This document shows, one piece after another, positions 49,141-61,854 of a stretch of DNA of 64,000 nucleotides (the stretch's first letter is position 1; each line of letters begins with the position of its first letter). The notes under the pieces are model-generated. The model ran no database searches. It was given only the letters and a program-made list of their open reading frames with translations, and was not told where the DNA came from. The position numbers and the translations under genes were made by a program. The stretch comes from Epiperipatus broadwayi. Lineage: Eukaryota; Onychophora; Udeonychophora; Euonychophora; Peripatidae. Location: contig JAQFVV010006695.1 of the NCBI GenBank assembly GCA_028023455.1, positions 124,001-188,000 of the forward strand. The letters are read 5' to 3'.

Positions 49141-51529
49141 TTGATGGCTTGTACTTTATCAGATGGCCAAATAATAAATATTAGATATATCTTTCTATAT
49201 AAGATAGACTAATGATTATGTGTGCAGAAAGAATTATTGAGCAGGAAGCAGAAATGCTTAATTCTTTAGATGTGGGTCAACAAATGCAAGAAGGATTAGG
49301 AAGAAATTTTGGCTCTTCTTATTTCAAAATAAAGTGTCCCAGAGATTGATGGATAAGGCCAATATTAGTAGTATGGTCGTCAAAATAAATAACAGATATA
49401 ATTCATGAAAGGAAAAATGAAAAGATGAAAAAGTAATAGTAATTTGGAGAGAGCAGGAATAATTTAGACGATTAGCAGTGTTGACAACCTGAACACCATT
49501 CACCACCACACAGAGCCCAGCCCTACTCAAGTTAAAATTATCAGGTATTTCATGAAATTCTCAGACTTATATAAAGACCCACAGTATTGCACAATATCAT
49601 GGGGAAATGCCTTCATGTAAGAAGAGTGAAGGTGTGTGAAAGGCACCTATAATGCCTGAATTTGAAACCTTTTTTAGAAAAATAATGTTAGTGATAAATG
49701 TGCCTTAAGATATAGATGAAAATAAAATAAAAGGGGAAGTAATTCTGATGAGATATTTTTTCCATCTGGATAAATCATTTTATTTTCATTTAAGTGGGAG
49801 AATAAGAACAATTATTTCTTCTTATGTTGCTGCAGGATAGCCTATTTGTTATAATAGGAATGTAATTAGATTATATTTATCCAAAGGCTTATATGCCTGA
49901 AGCAATCATGTAACAAAATTTGCCATTTTATTAATAATATTACTTTTTTGATATTTTTTTGTGTAGTTTCATTTTATATATATATTTTCTTTTTTAAAAA
50001 CAAAAAAAAACAAAAGTGGATTAAGATATTTATTCACTGAGGAAATTATATGTAAAGTTGTGTATCAATTGGTATATAAGTAGAATTTTTTTTAAAAAAA
50101 AAGAGAGATAAGACCTTTATTTTTGAGAAAATTGTTATATGAAAAATTGTTTATCAATTACTGTATAAATAGAATAATTTATTTCTTTTAAAGAAAAACC
50201 TTTTTGTAAAAAAGAAATTCAATCAGTCAAGATTTTATGCAGTAATTCCTGAGAAAGGCATGTGATTGATTGGAAAATTAATATCAAGATGTTTTTCTTT
50301 TGAAAAGATTGTATGTAGTAGAATTCAGGAAAGTTCAATAATGGTGAATTCAGCAGTCAGAAATTCTGCTTGGTAATCTTATGTTAAACTGGTCTCATTT
50401 CTTAATTTAAATTTTTTTTTTGCAAACTATAGAATAGTAATAGTATGGACTTTACAAATACCATGTGCTAAATTTTTACTAAAATCTTGTTATTATTGAT
50501 TCAGCTATGTAGCCAATTTCATTAAAAAGAATGCAGAAGGCAAATAGTTCTACGAGAAACTTTCAAGTAATCTTATATAATGATTCATCCAAAATTATGG
50601 CTGTCCCAACTTGAATTAATCTGAAATGAAAATAATCATTAAACTGGAAACCTGGAGCTGCAAAAGGAAAATAAGAAAAAACCAAATGGATAAAATTAAC
50701 TATTGAGAAAACTAACAAAAGGAAGAAGAAAAAAAATCAAGGATTTGATTAATTTATTTCCTATAAGATTTATAAAAAGAAACACTCAATTAAGTAACAA
50801 AAAATTATTGACTAAGAAGAGAAAAAAAGTCCATAGTCAGATAAGGTATTGTAGTGTGCATAGCTACATTTATAAATACTTCTTTATAGGGAATTGAATA
50901 AATGAAAATATTGAATACTTTTTTTGTCAGAATCATGCTTTAATAGAGAACTAGATCTGAACATAATTCAAAAAGTTTAGTACATAGAAGTCATAAATTT
51001 TATTTACAGTCAGTTACTAGGATCTTTGTAATCTCAAAACTAGCACAGATATTTGTAATTTATAGGTGTGTGTATATGTGTGTAGACATAAATCAATTTT
51101 ACAATTCATTTTCTTTATAGTGTTTATGATCATAACCAATCTGTGTATGGTCAGTCAACTCAAGATATTATATGGCCCAGACTATTGATATGGATCAGCA
51201 ATGATATGATCCTAGCACTTTTGAAGTGTTTATTATAGTTGTTTAGCTCTAAATTATGTGTGTGTGAATGAAATATTGATGATTACTTTTATATTATGCC
51301 CCAAGTTTGGTATTGGCTAGATGATGAGTAGCCTTAGATTTTGTAGTGTATCTCTTAATTGCAGTATCAAAAGATGGATGTTGATTTTTGATGATATTAC
51401 TCATGATGTCATATTATTACATATAATAGCTTCAGATGCTGATTTTTCTTATTTTCTACATTCTGTAAAATGTAATGTTTTTGATGATGATTTGGCATCA
51501 TCACAGTATACTTCTTAGTTTACATCATT

Positions 51530-52270
51530 GTAATATGTTTGTTATATATATATTGTATTCTTATAATTGGTCCAGATAGATAAGGGTAGGGTTTGAAATG
51601 TAGCTATTTTAAAAAAAATTAAATTTAGATGATTTTTTTTAATGTGTAATTATGATGTCATAGATAGTAGGAGTTCAAACTCGTAAAGAAGAGTCTGTAA
51701 AGATGTTTAAATAGTATAGTCATTTTAATATAAGTTAAAATAATATAATTATTGTTTAAAAGATAGTATTAATTTTATTTCTTATATTTAAAAGATGTTA
51801 TGATTATATAATAGTTTAATTCTAACAATAAATATTTTATATAATATGTTTGAAATAATTATTTTTATTTAAAATGTTATTTAAATAATAAATAAGTTAA
51901 TTAATCTAGAATATGGCGAAAGTATCTCATGGTCTAAGGTGGTTGTGTTAATGTGTGAGCTTTCAAGAGTTAGGAGAAGAAAACTTGATTTTTAGCTTGT
52001 TAACCAAATTTGACACCTTATAAATGTAGCAAGAATTAGAGATAAATATAATGTTTTAAAAGTAACAATTATTATTTTTTTAAATGTAATATTTTGTTTA
52101 AAATCAATTTTAGGATCATTAAAATATTAAAATTGTTTTGTGAAGATATTTAATATTTAAAGTTTTGAATAAATCTGATAATATTTAATAAATGATAATT
52201 CATAGTTTTAAAACTTAATTTTTAAAAATGAAATTGATTTAATTATGTAAGTTAGCAGGTTTTTACAAGC
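51530..52270 (+). repeat. dispersed repeat, copy 2
   Basis: Same orientation and order of blocks as 11040-12060 (see there), somewhat shorter. Confidence 0.55.
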
Positions 52271-52346
52271 AGAATTAACCAATGAAATCATTAGACTAGA
52301 CCAAAAAGCAAAGATTTCACCAGTTTAGGCAGGGAAAGAAAAAAAG

Positions 52347-52955
52347 GTAAACATGAACTTACCAGGTCACGACAACATTTTGTAGTTCAATTTTTTTTTC
52401 ACCAGTGTTTCTTGTTGAATTATTTAAAAAATTGTTGTGAAATACCAAATACATGGCAGCATAAAATTATATTATAAAAAAATAATTAATAACAAATAAT
52501 TATATTATAAAAAATATCTGATAAAAAATAATTTATTAAAATAATAACATAATAAGCAGCCCAGATATGATGCAGTCAACATTTTATGCATATTCCGTAA
52601 TAAGTTCATTCATAATAACTGTCCATTGTAATTTTCGCTTATAATAGTGATAAAATTCACAAAGATGTTATCAGTCGTGTAGAGAGTCCTAAAAGCAAAT
52701 TCCTGTAGATAGGATTCGAATAAAGTACTGCTGGTGCCACACTGATGTTTGAGCTTGCGTTTAGCTCTCATCCACATATTTTCCACACTATTAGCAATAC
52801 TTTATTCCAATTCTCCCTATAGGAATTTGCTGTGAATTTTATTTTTTGTATAAGCGAAAACTACAATGGAGAGTAATTCGTCAAAAAACACTTTGGTGAG
52901 AAAGATTTGAAACAAAAATTCGAATTTTGTCGTGACCTGGTAAGTTCATGTTTAC
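52347..52955. mobile_element. inverted-repeat element (MITE-like)
   Basis: Terminal inverted repeats of at least 27 bp, beginning GTAAACATGAACTTACCAGG and continuing TCACGACA. A second, inner inverted pair is CTATAGGAATTTGC against GCAAATTCCTGTAG, with TTTTCGCTTATA against TATAAGCGAAAA outside it. About 609 bp, no ORF. A target duplication is not obvious. Confidence 0.8.
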
Positions 52956-54612
52956 TGAAAAAAATAACAGTACAAGTGGTACAAGTAATAGTATAAGTAA
53001 CAGTAGTTTGAAATTTATAATCAATATTTTTTTTTACTGTGACAGTAATAATTTTTTTTAATTATTATTTTTCTCATAAAAGTATTGGAAAAGTATCATT
53101 TTTATAACTATTTTAATAATGAGTGAATAAACACAAAAGTTCTCCTTTCAGAGGATTCTGCTTGAAATGTAATTGAAAACCATGATAATTTTTATGGAAC
53201 ATAATAGTCATTTGAATATTGGGTCAATGTACATCAAATGCTGAAGAATATTCTACAAGACCGGAGATTTATGTAGTGAATTTAATTTTTTTTATAAATA
53301 ACATGCTTATGATAAATGAACATTTAACTTTAATAACTGAGACTAATTTGTCTAGAAAGCTTAAGTTAATAAAGAGGAAACAAATATTTTTTAAAAAAAA
53401 TCATTATCATAATATTAAGTTTGAGAAAAGAAAAGTTAATACTCTGCATTTGAGCTGAAAGACTAAATTAAAAATAGTTTTCTTTATGATGTGCTCGAAT
53501 GACTGTTTCTTATATGAATGATAATATCACGTTTTACATTTAATTTACTTTTAAAATTTAATCTAAATGGATTTCACATTTTCGAGAACAAAGTATTTCA
53601 AAGAAAAATTGGAGAAAATGACAGTTGGATGTTTTATGCATTTTTAAAAGATTTACTATTAGTAAAAATTAATAAATAAACTATATGCTATGAAATGATT
53701 TTGTCTGGAATAAATAAGATATAGTATGTCTGTTTAAAAGATTGATATTATTTCAGTTAGTTAATATCTTTGATGGTATAGCTGTCGTTTTATCTGAAAA
53801 ATCTCTAGTTGAAATATATACATTTTAAGGATAACAGTCTTGATATTTTAAATAAAGAAATATTTACTTTTAGTTTATAAAATAGGTGTCTACTGAAAAA
53901 TATACCAAAATGAATAATTTTATATTATACAATGTTTTACTAATGTTTTGACCTATGGAAATGCAAATATACATGTTATAATTATTGAGGTATATTTGCT
54001 ATATACAACAGCTGGAATTAAGAAAAACATATGTAAGAAATATTTTAAATAAATGGATCCTTGAATTATTGCTTTATGGAGATATTACATGCCTGAATTG
54101 ATGTTCAGGGAAAAGACTGGAATAAACATTTATCTTTTCAGAATGTTTAATATTTTTTCTAGATTTTATTGGATTTTATTTTGTTATTATATATTTCATT
54201 AAATGGCGCTGAGGGAAGAATATGATTTTGTTTAGAACTTTTTGTCTGTAACTAGGCAACAGGGGAGGATTTTTGCAAGCATTCAACTTACGAATAGAAG
54301 GGAAAACTTTTTGTAACTTTAAAATTTCCTCATTATTTTTTTTTATTCTAACGTTAGTATTTAGATTATTGATTTATTAAAAACTAATCTGTAACTATAG
54401 TGCAGTGATGGCGAACCTATGGCATGATTGCCAGAAATGGCACATTCAAATTTTTTACTGGCATGCAAATTATTTATATATCATAATTTTCTTCAATATT
54501 TTTTTTGTTGCTAAAATCTGTACTAATTAAAATTTACTGTAAAGTAAAGCTAAAATAAATAAATATAATGGTATATTAGAATTCAATTTACAATTTAACT
54601 CTGATTAGAAAC

Positions 54613-54937
54613 AATAAATTATGGTGTTTTTCTGAAGGTTTGTGATGATGGTGTTCTAGCTGTATTTTTATATTGGATTATTTCCATCATCTAATATGTG
54701 CAACACCTGAAGAAGAGGGGAGAAAAAAACATCTCGAAATGTTGTGCATATACTAACCTGTTTGCTGTGATATTACTAACAGTTGGTACATATACTAACC
54801 TGTTTGCTGTGATATAACTAACAGTTGAATGCATTTGGAATATTTAACTAAAATTAAACTTTTCTAACGACATTCAACACACATATTAGATGATGGAAAT
54901 AGTCCAATATAAAAATACAAATAAATTATGGTGTTTT
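54613..54937. mobile_element. 289-bp retroposon-like insertion in the hAT, 18-bp target duplication
   Basis: AATAAATTATGGTGTTTT occurs at 54613-54630 and 54920-54937. The insert has an inverted pair (TTGGATTATTTCCATCATCT against AGATGATGGAAATAGTCCAA), a 42-bp tandem repeat (CATATACTAACCTGTTTGCT, 54747-54828) and ACCTGAAGAAGAGG ... ATCTCGAAATG inside an outer stem AUGUGCAACA/UGUUGUGCAU. A CTGAAGA ... GAAA layout with an inverted 5' piece is typical of non-autonomous Penelope-like copies; that is inference. Confidence 0.6.
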
Positions 54938-55310
54938 AAATCAAATAAAGTGGTACCGGTATACTGTGGTATCATTCTATAAACCTGTCAAATGATTCCA
55001 ATAAAATTAGAAAATAAACTCAGTAAAATATTTTGTAATTCTTTGAAGTAAGTTTTTCAAATCTAAAGTACAAATAATCAATTGGTTTTCTGTTCTAATC
55101 TTTTTTCACCTAAACTTGTTGACACCATTCATTATTTAATGTAATTAAAATCTCAAACAAAGGAACGAAATGTGTAATCAAAGCCATAAAATGATATTTT
55201 TTTTTTGCTGAAGTTTCGCTGTAAAAGTGAAATGATAAATCTTTTATTTATAAAATTATCAAAGCTTATTTAAATTTACTTTTAAATAAATTTGTTACCA
55301 TTATATTAAT

Positions 55311-58300
55311 ATGACTAGTGAAAGTAAAAAACAAAAATTATCAATAAATAGAGAATTTCAAAATTGGTAGATTGATGAGTATCGAATGATTAACAAAGGC
55401 ATCAGGTTAGTATGTGTTTTATATTCTGGAACAGTTCTATTGAGAACATCATTGGTAAAACAGCATTATGAGACCAATCATAAATCACTCTGTGGAAAAA
55501 GTAAAGATGAATAAAAAGAATATATTGCCCAAGCATTTAAAAATATAAATATTCAGTCAACATCAATAATAGAATTTATCAAAAATCATTCAAATATAAC
55601 AGCTGCTAATTTTTTATTTTATTTCAAAGGTAATTGCCAAACACGGGAAACCTTTTAAGATACTTTTCTATTTTATCGTGTCAACCACTTGATGGCATTG
55701 ATGCTAAACAAAAACACATAACATTACTGGGCCCACCCCGTTCTTTGTGAAAGAATATAGAAATCGTACGGGTTAACATAATTCATTAAATTCTTTAATA
55801 ACATTTACTGGAACAATTTTATGTAAACATACATTATTGCAAATATTCTATTCTAGTAGAATTGTTTATGTGGCAAAACCTTCCTCCCCCACCTCCCCTC
55901 AAACCTTACAACTACATCGTGGTGGGCAAAAAGTGATGCTGAAAATGCTTTAATTACTGAACTCTTACTTTATCGGGTTGTTTTTGAAAAAGGTTAAAAA
56001 AAAATTATTTATTAATTTTATTTATTCATTGATTTCTTACAATAGCTATCTTTGAAAGATAATATGTGTATAGATCTTAATGGCACACCCATTAAGAATG
56101 ATTAATAATTTCCAACTCGATCGGCTATTTTTAAAAAAATTCTTATTACATCTTTTTGGTTGGGAATTTCAAGATTAATTAATCAATGGATTCGGTATTT
56201 GGACAATTACTTTTGGTTTCTTTGGATAGAACTGCGAGAATTTTTACACTCATACATCCTTTTTTTTTCTGTCTCAAGGCTTAACGTAATTTATTCCGAT
56301 TTCCTTCATCAATTTCTGTAATTTAGTTGAGAACAGTTTGACACTACCAACAAATTTCAAAACCCGCTCAAACTCGCCCCGAAAAGTCAAATCTTAGTCT
56401 CTACCAACAAATTTCAAAACTTGCTCGAATTCCAAGTCGCTGCAATGTAGGCTGGAGGGCTATTTCTTTTTCACATCCGCAAGAATTAAAACTTTATCTG
56501 TATCAATTGACTTACCTTATTGCAAAGATTCTATTCCAATAGAATTATTAAATTCCCCATGTAGGCCGGCTTCTATGGATGGCAATTGGCCCGATTTCAA
56601 CCTGTCAGCCATTTTATTCATTGCAGACATGTTCTTGTGAAAACATGACTACTTGTGTGAGCTTGTCGAAATCTTGCTTGGACCTAATCTTTCGGAATTG
56701 ATTTGAAGATTCCACGTTAAGTAGGGAAGCATGGCAACGGGTGGACAATTGTTAGGAGTTAGTCATAGGTCAAATGACTTGTAAGCTAATTCCTTTGACA
56801 TGCATATTTGAAGAGTTGTGGCAGGCTGAAGTCTAGACACCCTCACATGATACTGTAGTGAACATTGGACTGTGAGCATTGGGATAAAGTGCATAACACT
56901 AAAACAGGCCGGTCGGCCCTAAACGGCATCTTTTCTGTGCTTTATAGCATAGAAATTGATGCCATCATCTGTGGCCGCCGGCTGCCGCATACTAAATGGC
57001 CTCTTTCTGTGCTTTTTGGTATAGATATATAAGCCTAAAAGGCGTCGGCCACGTAAACTGCATATTTATGTGCTTTTCTATATAAATAGTACCATTAAGC
57101 GGCTGACACGATAGAATAGAAAACTACCCCTTTTAATGATGGAGAATATATGAAAGAAGCTTGGATGAAATGTGCACCAGTTTTTTTTTTTGAAGATTTT
57201 GAAAACAATGCAAAAATTATTCAGAGCATAAAAGATTTATCATTGGCTAGAAATACAGTTATAGAAAGAATCCTGAAAATGGTTAAACAACATAACTTAC
57301 CAACAAAAAAGAGATATAAAAACTTCTAGTGTAATTTTTCTCTGCCTTGATGAAAGTACAGACATAAATGGATCGGCTCGTTTGGTTATTTTCATTTGCT
57401 ATTATGTTGGGAATAATATCAAAGAAGAATTGATCAGTTTAACCTCATTAGTAACAACAACAAAAGAAATAGATATTTGCAACATATATGTTGCCAAAAT
57501 TGTATCAGTAACTACAGATAGTGCTTATGATTCGAAAAGAAAATAGTTTTCTCACTTTATTTACTAACCCTATTCATCATTCAATTTTGGGTTTTCTTTG
57601 CATTATACATCAGCAGGTTTTATGCATGAAAGATAATTTTAAATCACTGGATGATGTTATGAACATTGTGACTAAGTTAATCAATTTTATATCCACACAT
57701 AGAATGAGACAAACTCAGTATACTATGGTTTACTTATGTACAACAATGTCCATGGTTAAGTTGAGGAAAAGTTCTTCAAAGATTCATTGAGTATTTAAAA
57801 GAAATTAGACAATTTTTACATAATGAGAAAATCATTGAAAAATATAATGAATTAATGGAAGTTGAATGGCTTTCAAACTTAATATTTTTTTACTAATATG
57901 TGTTCACATCTAGAGGAATTAAATGTGAAACTGCAAGGTTATAATAAGACAATTGTTGCCATGTTTGATTTGATCAAAGAATTTGAAGTTAAATTACAAA
58001 TTTTCAACTGTAATGTTATTTCTTACACCTTCAAATATTTTCCAAATCTAAAAAAATTCTTGATTGATTTAGAATTTCATGAGAAATCATTATCAAGTAA
58101 AATTGATACAAGACTTTTGTGCTGTTATTCAATCAATAATTGATGGAATTTCTTTTAAGATTTATAAAGTTCAGACAATTTCAGAAATATTAAAAATTTA
58201 TTTTATATGCAGACATAATATCAGTGGATAGTCTCAAGTTAAAAATTTTTGAATGACTTAATTTGAAAGATATGGAAATACAATCAGTCAATTTTTCAAT

Positions 58301-58642
58301 CTAGTTCTATATGGAAACAGAAATTTGTTGACTTGAAAAACAATGGAAAATAATTGAATATTGGATGTATGTAAAAATAATGCTGAAGAGGAATTATTGA
58401 CTGCCTGGAATGCTATTCCTGAAACATTTTGTTTAAAAAAATTAATGACTGCTATATTATCAATTTTTCCCTCTACATATGCATGTGAATCATTGTTTTC
58501 AGAAACGAATTTAGTTAAAGTCAGTTCAAAAAATAGAATGACAAATGAATCTAGTTCAGCATTTACATTATTAAAAATGACAAAATATGAACCAGATATA
58601 AAATATTTGGCATCCAATGTACAACAGCAAAAATCTCATTAA
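55311..58642 (+). pseudogene. hAT transposase, BED-finger/SCAND3-like group, broken
   Basis: Starts MTSESKKQK at 55311. A BED-type finger follows (RLVCVLYSG ... SLVKQHYETNHKSL) in which the second cysteine is Tyr. The frame reaches VIAKHGKPF and is then split by the insertion at 55659. It resumes DGEYMKEAWMKCAPVFFEDF and continues with CLDESTDINGSARLVIF (first catalytic Asp region, about 57340), TTDSAYDSK, CIIHQQVLCMKDNFKSLDD and LEELNVKLQGYNKTI. It ends with the C-terminal dimerisation segment FPSTYACESLFSETN (about 58465). This order matches the hAT group related to vertebrate SCAND3/ZBED-type genes. In-frame stops (for example after EFQNW) and frameshifts near 57545-57895 and 58200-58360 show it is dead. 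Confidence 0.85.
55659..57128. mobile_element. non-autonomous element nested in the hAT, 8-bp target duplication
   Basis: CCTTTTAA at 55651-55658 is repeated at 57129-57136, and the transposase frame reads through when the insert is removed. Ends are related inverted repeats: left TTTTCTATTTTATCGTGTCA, right (other strand) TTTTCTATTCTATCGTGTCA. The right end carries three tandem subterminal units of about 58 bp (56910-57115) built on TTCTGTGCTTT followed by AGCATAGAAAT-like sequence. The G+C content is higher than in its surroundings. No transposase is present; hAT-type mobilisation is likely. Confidence 0.8.
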
Positions 58643-59264
58643 ATATCTATTTGTGTTGATTTTATATGTTTATTTCCAAAATTTTGTTTTAATTACTATT
58701 ATTTTTATTATTATTACATTTTATTCAATTTGTGCTCTGCTAAATAAATATCGTTCACTTGTATTTAAGTTATTTAGAAATTTTGTTTAATTATTTTTGT
58801 TATTATTATTATTTTGTTTTATAAACTTTAAAAACTGCAATAATTAAGTTGTTCAATAAATATTTTTTGGGAAATTTTTGGCATGCACACATAAAAAGGT
58901 TCGCCACCACTGCTATAGTGTATTTTAAAAAATTTAATCTTAAAATAGATTAGTTTTTTTATTATTATTATGTTAAATAAAGGAAAAATGGGTTTATAAT
59001 TTTGACAAGTTGTTGAGATTATAGGTATTTTTATTTATTATTTACATTATTACATTTTCGGATGATTTTTTTAAAATGTTATATTTTAAAATTAATATTT
59101 TTATTTTATAATTAGCATATTGCTTGAATTACATAAAGAATGGCTGAATAAACTGTTAATATAATAATCATCATATGTGTTTTATATAAAAAAAGAATGC
59201 AAATGAAAATTTTGAAATATCTATGGATATTTTTTAAAAAAAAACCATTTGTTTATATAAATGC

Positions 59265-60860
59265 TTGAATATGCATATATTTTATAATATTGTTAAGTTG
59301 AAATTCCAAAAAGTATCTGAGATTAACTTCAAACTAAACAAAGATAAATTTGTATCTTTTGTGCTTAGGCCGCATACATTCAAAGCATTTACTAAGGCAG
59401 AATATTTGCAAATGTATCCTTCGGCCACTACTCCCCAAGAATATTTGCAAACGCCAAAATCCATAAAGAAGGTGTACCTTTAAGATTAATGATCGACTTT
59501 GGTGGAGTACACCCCTACAAAGCAGCCAGGATCATAAATAAATGGATCACCCAAACGACTGGATATGGAGAGTACGCTATTAAATCATTTGATTTTGTTG
59601 ATAAATTGAAAAATGTACATCCAGATCAACATACAGGAATGACTGCACTCGATGTAGCAGAGCTTTATGGATCTATTGATAGGCCTAAATCGATTATTGT
59701 AGTCAGAGAAGCACTAATCAATTGGTTTCATATGCTCAATGGGTGGCCGATGGGTCTCCAAATGAGTGGGATTATCACCAGTCTTATGATGAATGCCTAT
59801 GAATGGATTGTTTTGCCTAGATACATGAACAATTGATTATTGATGTACGCCAGATATGTGGATGATATTTTTATTGCCGCTCTGGAGGAAATAATGGAGG
59901 ATATTAAAACTGACCTCACTACAGCATCAGGCCTTACTATTAATGTTAGTCATATTTGGACCTACAAGTAATGATGGAAGCAGACTGTTTTTATTATAAA
60001 ATGAACATTAAGCCCATTCATATTAGAGGCTATATACATCATTCATCAAATACACCAGATATACATAAATTTGATGGCCTAAAATCATTTTTACATAGAA
60101 ATGACTGTTTGTGTAGTTTTGAAAATGACAAGAGAAACAACATTGAAATTTACAGAAATGAACTCATTAAGGCCCAATATAATCTTCAGATTATTGATAA
60201 TATAATTGAGAAATTCAAAGGAAGTCATAATCAGACTGTTAAGCAAGATAAACCTCGGATTTTGTTCCCATACATCTGAAATATTTACAATAAAATGCAT
60301 ATGATCTTTCGTTCAGAGTTTTGTGTATGTTTTAGTTCGACCCCTAATTTGAATAGGTGTTTAAATAACACTAAAGATTACATTCCTTCGATTCAAGCAT
60401 AGCAAGCAGTCTACAAAATTGCATGTAGAGAAAACAACTGTCAGACCGCATATTATGGAGAAACGAAAGCATCCATTCAGATTGTCCCAACATGTATATT
60501 CATATAAGAGCTTTAGCTGATTCATCCCACCTGTCAATTTTTGTACAACATGCAATTGCTGCGGGTCATGCGTGCAGACCAGATGAACCTAAAGTATTAT
60601 GTAGGGGGTGAAGTGATTTGAGAAGGAAAATTAAAGAAGCATTTTTTATCATTTTGGGTGAGCATGCATTAAATAAGAGGGGGTCCTTTTACGCTTTATC
60701 AAAGAGATGTCATGCTGAGGCACTTTGAACCTTATTTGCATATTCACTTAATTCATTTCGAATATTTGCATATCAGTATGTTGTTGGAAATTTTGTAGTC
60801 CTTGATAATGAAGGGTAAACCTTCGAAAATGTTTGGAGAAATAATAATTTGTTGATATTT
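59265..60860 (+). mobile_element. Penelope-like element relic (RT plus GIY-YIG endonuclease)
   Basis: RT frame: PKSIKK, then LMIDFGGVHPYKAARIINKW, then TALDVAELYGSIDRPKSI (palm Asp), then GWPMGLQMSGIITSLMMNAY (the PMG-x-PLSP-like box), then after one stop LLMYARYVDDIFIAALEEIM with the catalytic Y-x-DD intact near 59850. About 60415-60690 gives YKIACRENNCQTAYYGETKA and, in another frame, LSIFVQHAIAAGHACRPDEP then LRRKIKEAFFI, the endonuclease region. A GAAGG-GTAAA-CCTTC hairpin followed by GAAAATG at 60810-60835 resembles the ribozyme-derived end of this class. Several stops and shifts; inactive. Confidence 0.8.
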
Positions 60861-61854
60861 ATCTCTAGATTATATGTTTTCTGAGTTATAATTTGTAATC
60901 AATGTGTGTATGGTTTATTCTAACAGATTTAAGTTATTAATGTATTATCTTTATGAATGTTATCTATTAAGTTACAGAGAAATACAGTAATATTGATCTC
61001 TAAATTATATAATGTAACAACAAATAAATAAATCTGTAAAATCGATGTATGTTTTATAAAGATCATTTGTGCTCAAAAACTTTTAAAACCATCTTGGAAT
61101 GAATTTATATTTTTGTTGTTTTTAGTAATCTTGTTTGGAAATTATTTTAGAATGAGGCTTGTGTATTTTATGATGTTAATAGAGTTATTCAGTGTGGAAG
61201 ATATAGGATGGTGGTTAGGAGAGTAATTCTTATATGAAATCTTAGGTGTTTATTGATATGGTGAAAAGCTGTTATGTGTGAACTGTATTATCACACTTTG
61301 AATTGGTTAAATATACAGATAACAAAGGGCTATATATTATTTTCTATGGTCAGCTGCATTCCCTTATAGTCAATAAAAGCTAGAATAAAGCATGACATGA
61401 ATTTTAGGTTCCTGACAAATATGGACCTATTATTTTGCACTGTAACCATGATGATATTTTCTTATTCGTTTGAGTTTTTTATTATTCCATACCTTATACT
61501 ATAATCGCTATCTATCACCACAAGAATCACATCATAGAGGATAGTTTTATAAGATGGTAAAGTAATGGCTAAACTGTTAGAAATTGATAGCTTATGCGAA
61601 GGCAAGATGACACATAAAAAATTTCTGTCGCAAATGATATTGAGATATTTGATACTTGGCATAATATAAAAGATAGGAGAGGAATGATTAATTTTCCCAC
61701 AAGTATTAGAGATCATTTAGCTCAAAATAAATGCATATTTGAATTGGAATGAAAGAGAGAATAATGAAAAATGATTTGAATGCTATGATGAATGTAAAAA
61801 TATGAAAATAAAGGAAATACAAATATCAAGCTTTATAATTTATTAATAATTTTC

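Larger units (their letters stand above)
54403..58912 (+). mobile_element. hAT DNA transposon with 8-bp target duplication
   Basis: Left end CAGTGATGGCGAACC and right end, on the other strand, CAGTGGTGGCGAACC (14 of 15). Flanked exactly by CTATAGTG at 54395-54402 and 58913-58920. It is 4510 bp, of which 1478 are a later insertion with its duplicated target (55659-57136) and about 307 another (54631-54937), so the original was near 2.7 kb. It contains a broken transposase. hAT elements make 8-bp duplications and have short inverted ends, which fits all this. Confidence 0.92.

Noticed and set aside
58288-58617. 109-codon - strand ORF
   Set aside because: Antisense shadow of the hAT dimerisation segment at 58361-58642.
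59265-59483. Separate small gene upstream of the RT at 59489
   Set aside because: The end of this frame (PKSIKK) is the usual RT N-terminal motif, so it is part of the same Penelope-like relic.
60810-60835. Hammerhead-like TGATAATGAAGG ... CCTTCGAAAATG
   Set aside because: The core would be AUAAUGA instead of CUGANGA and no clear stem I was found; kept only as a note in the Penelope-like entry.
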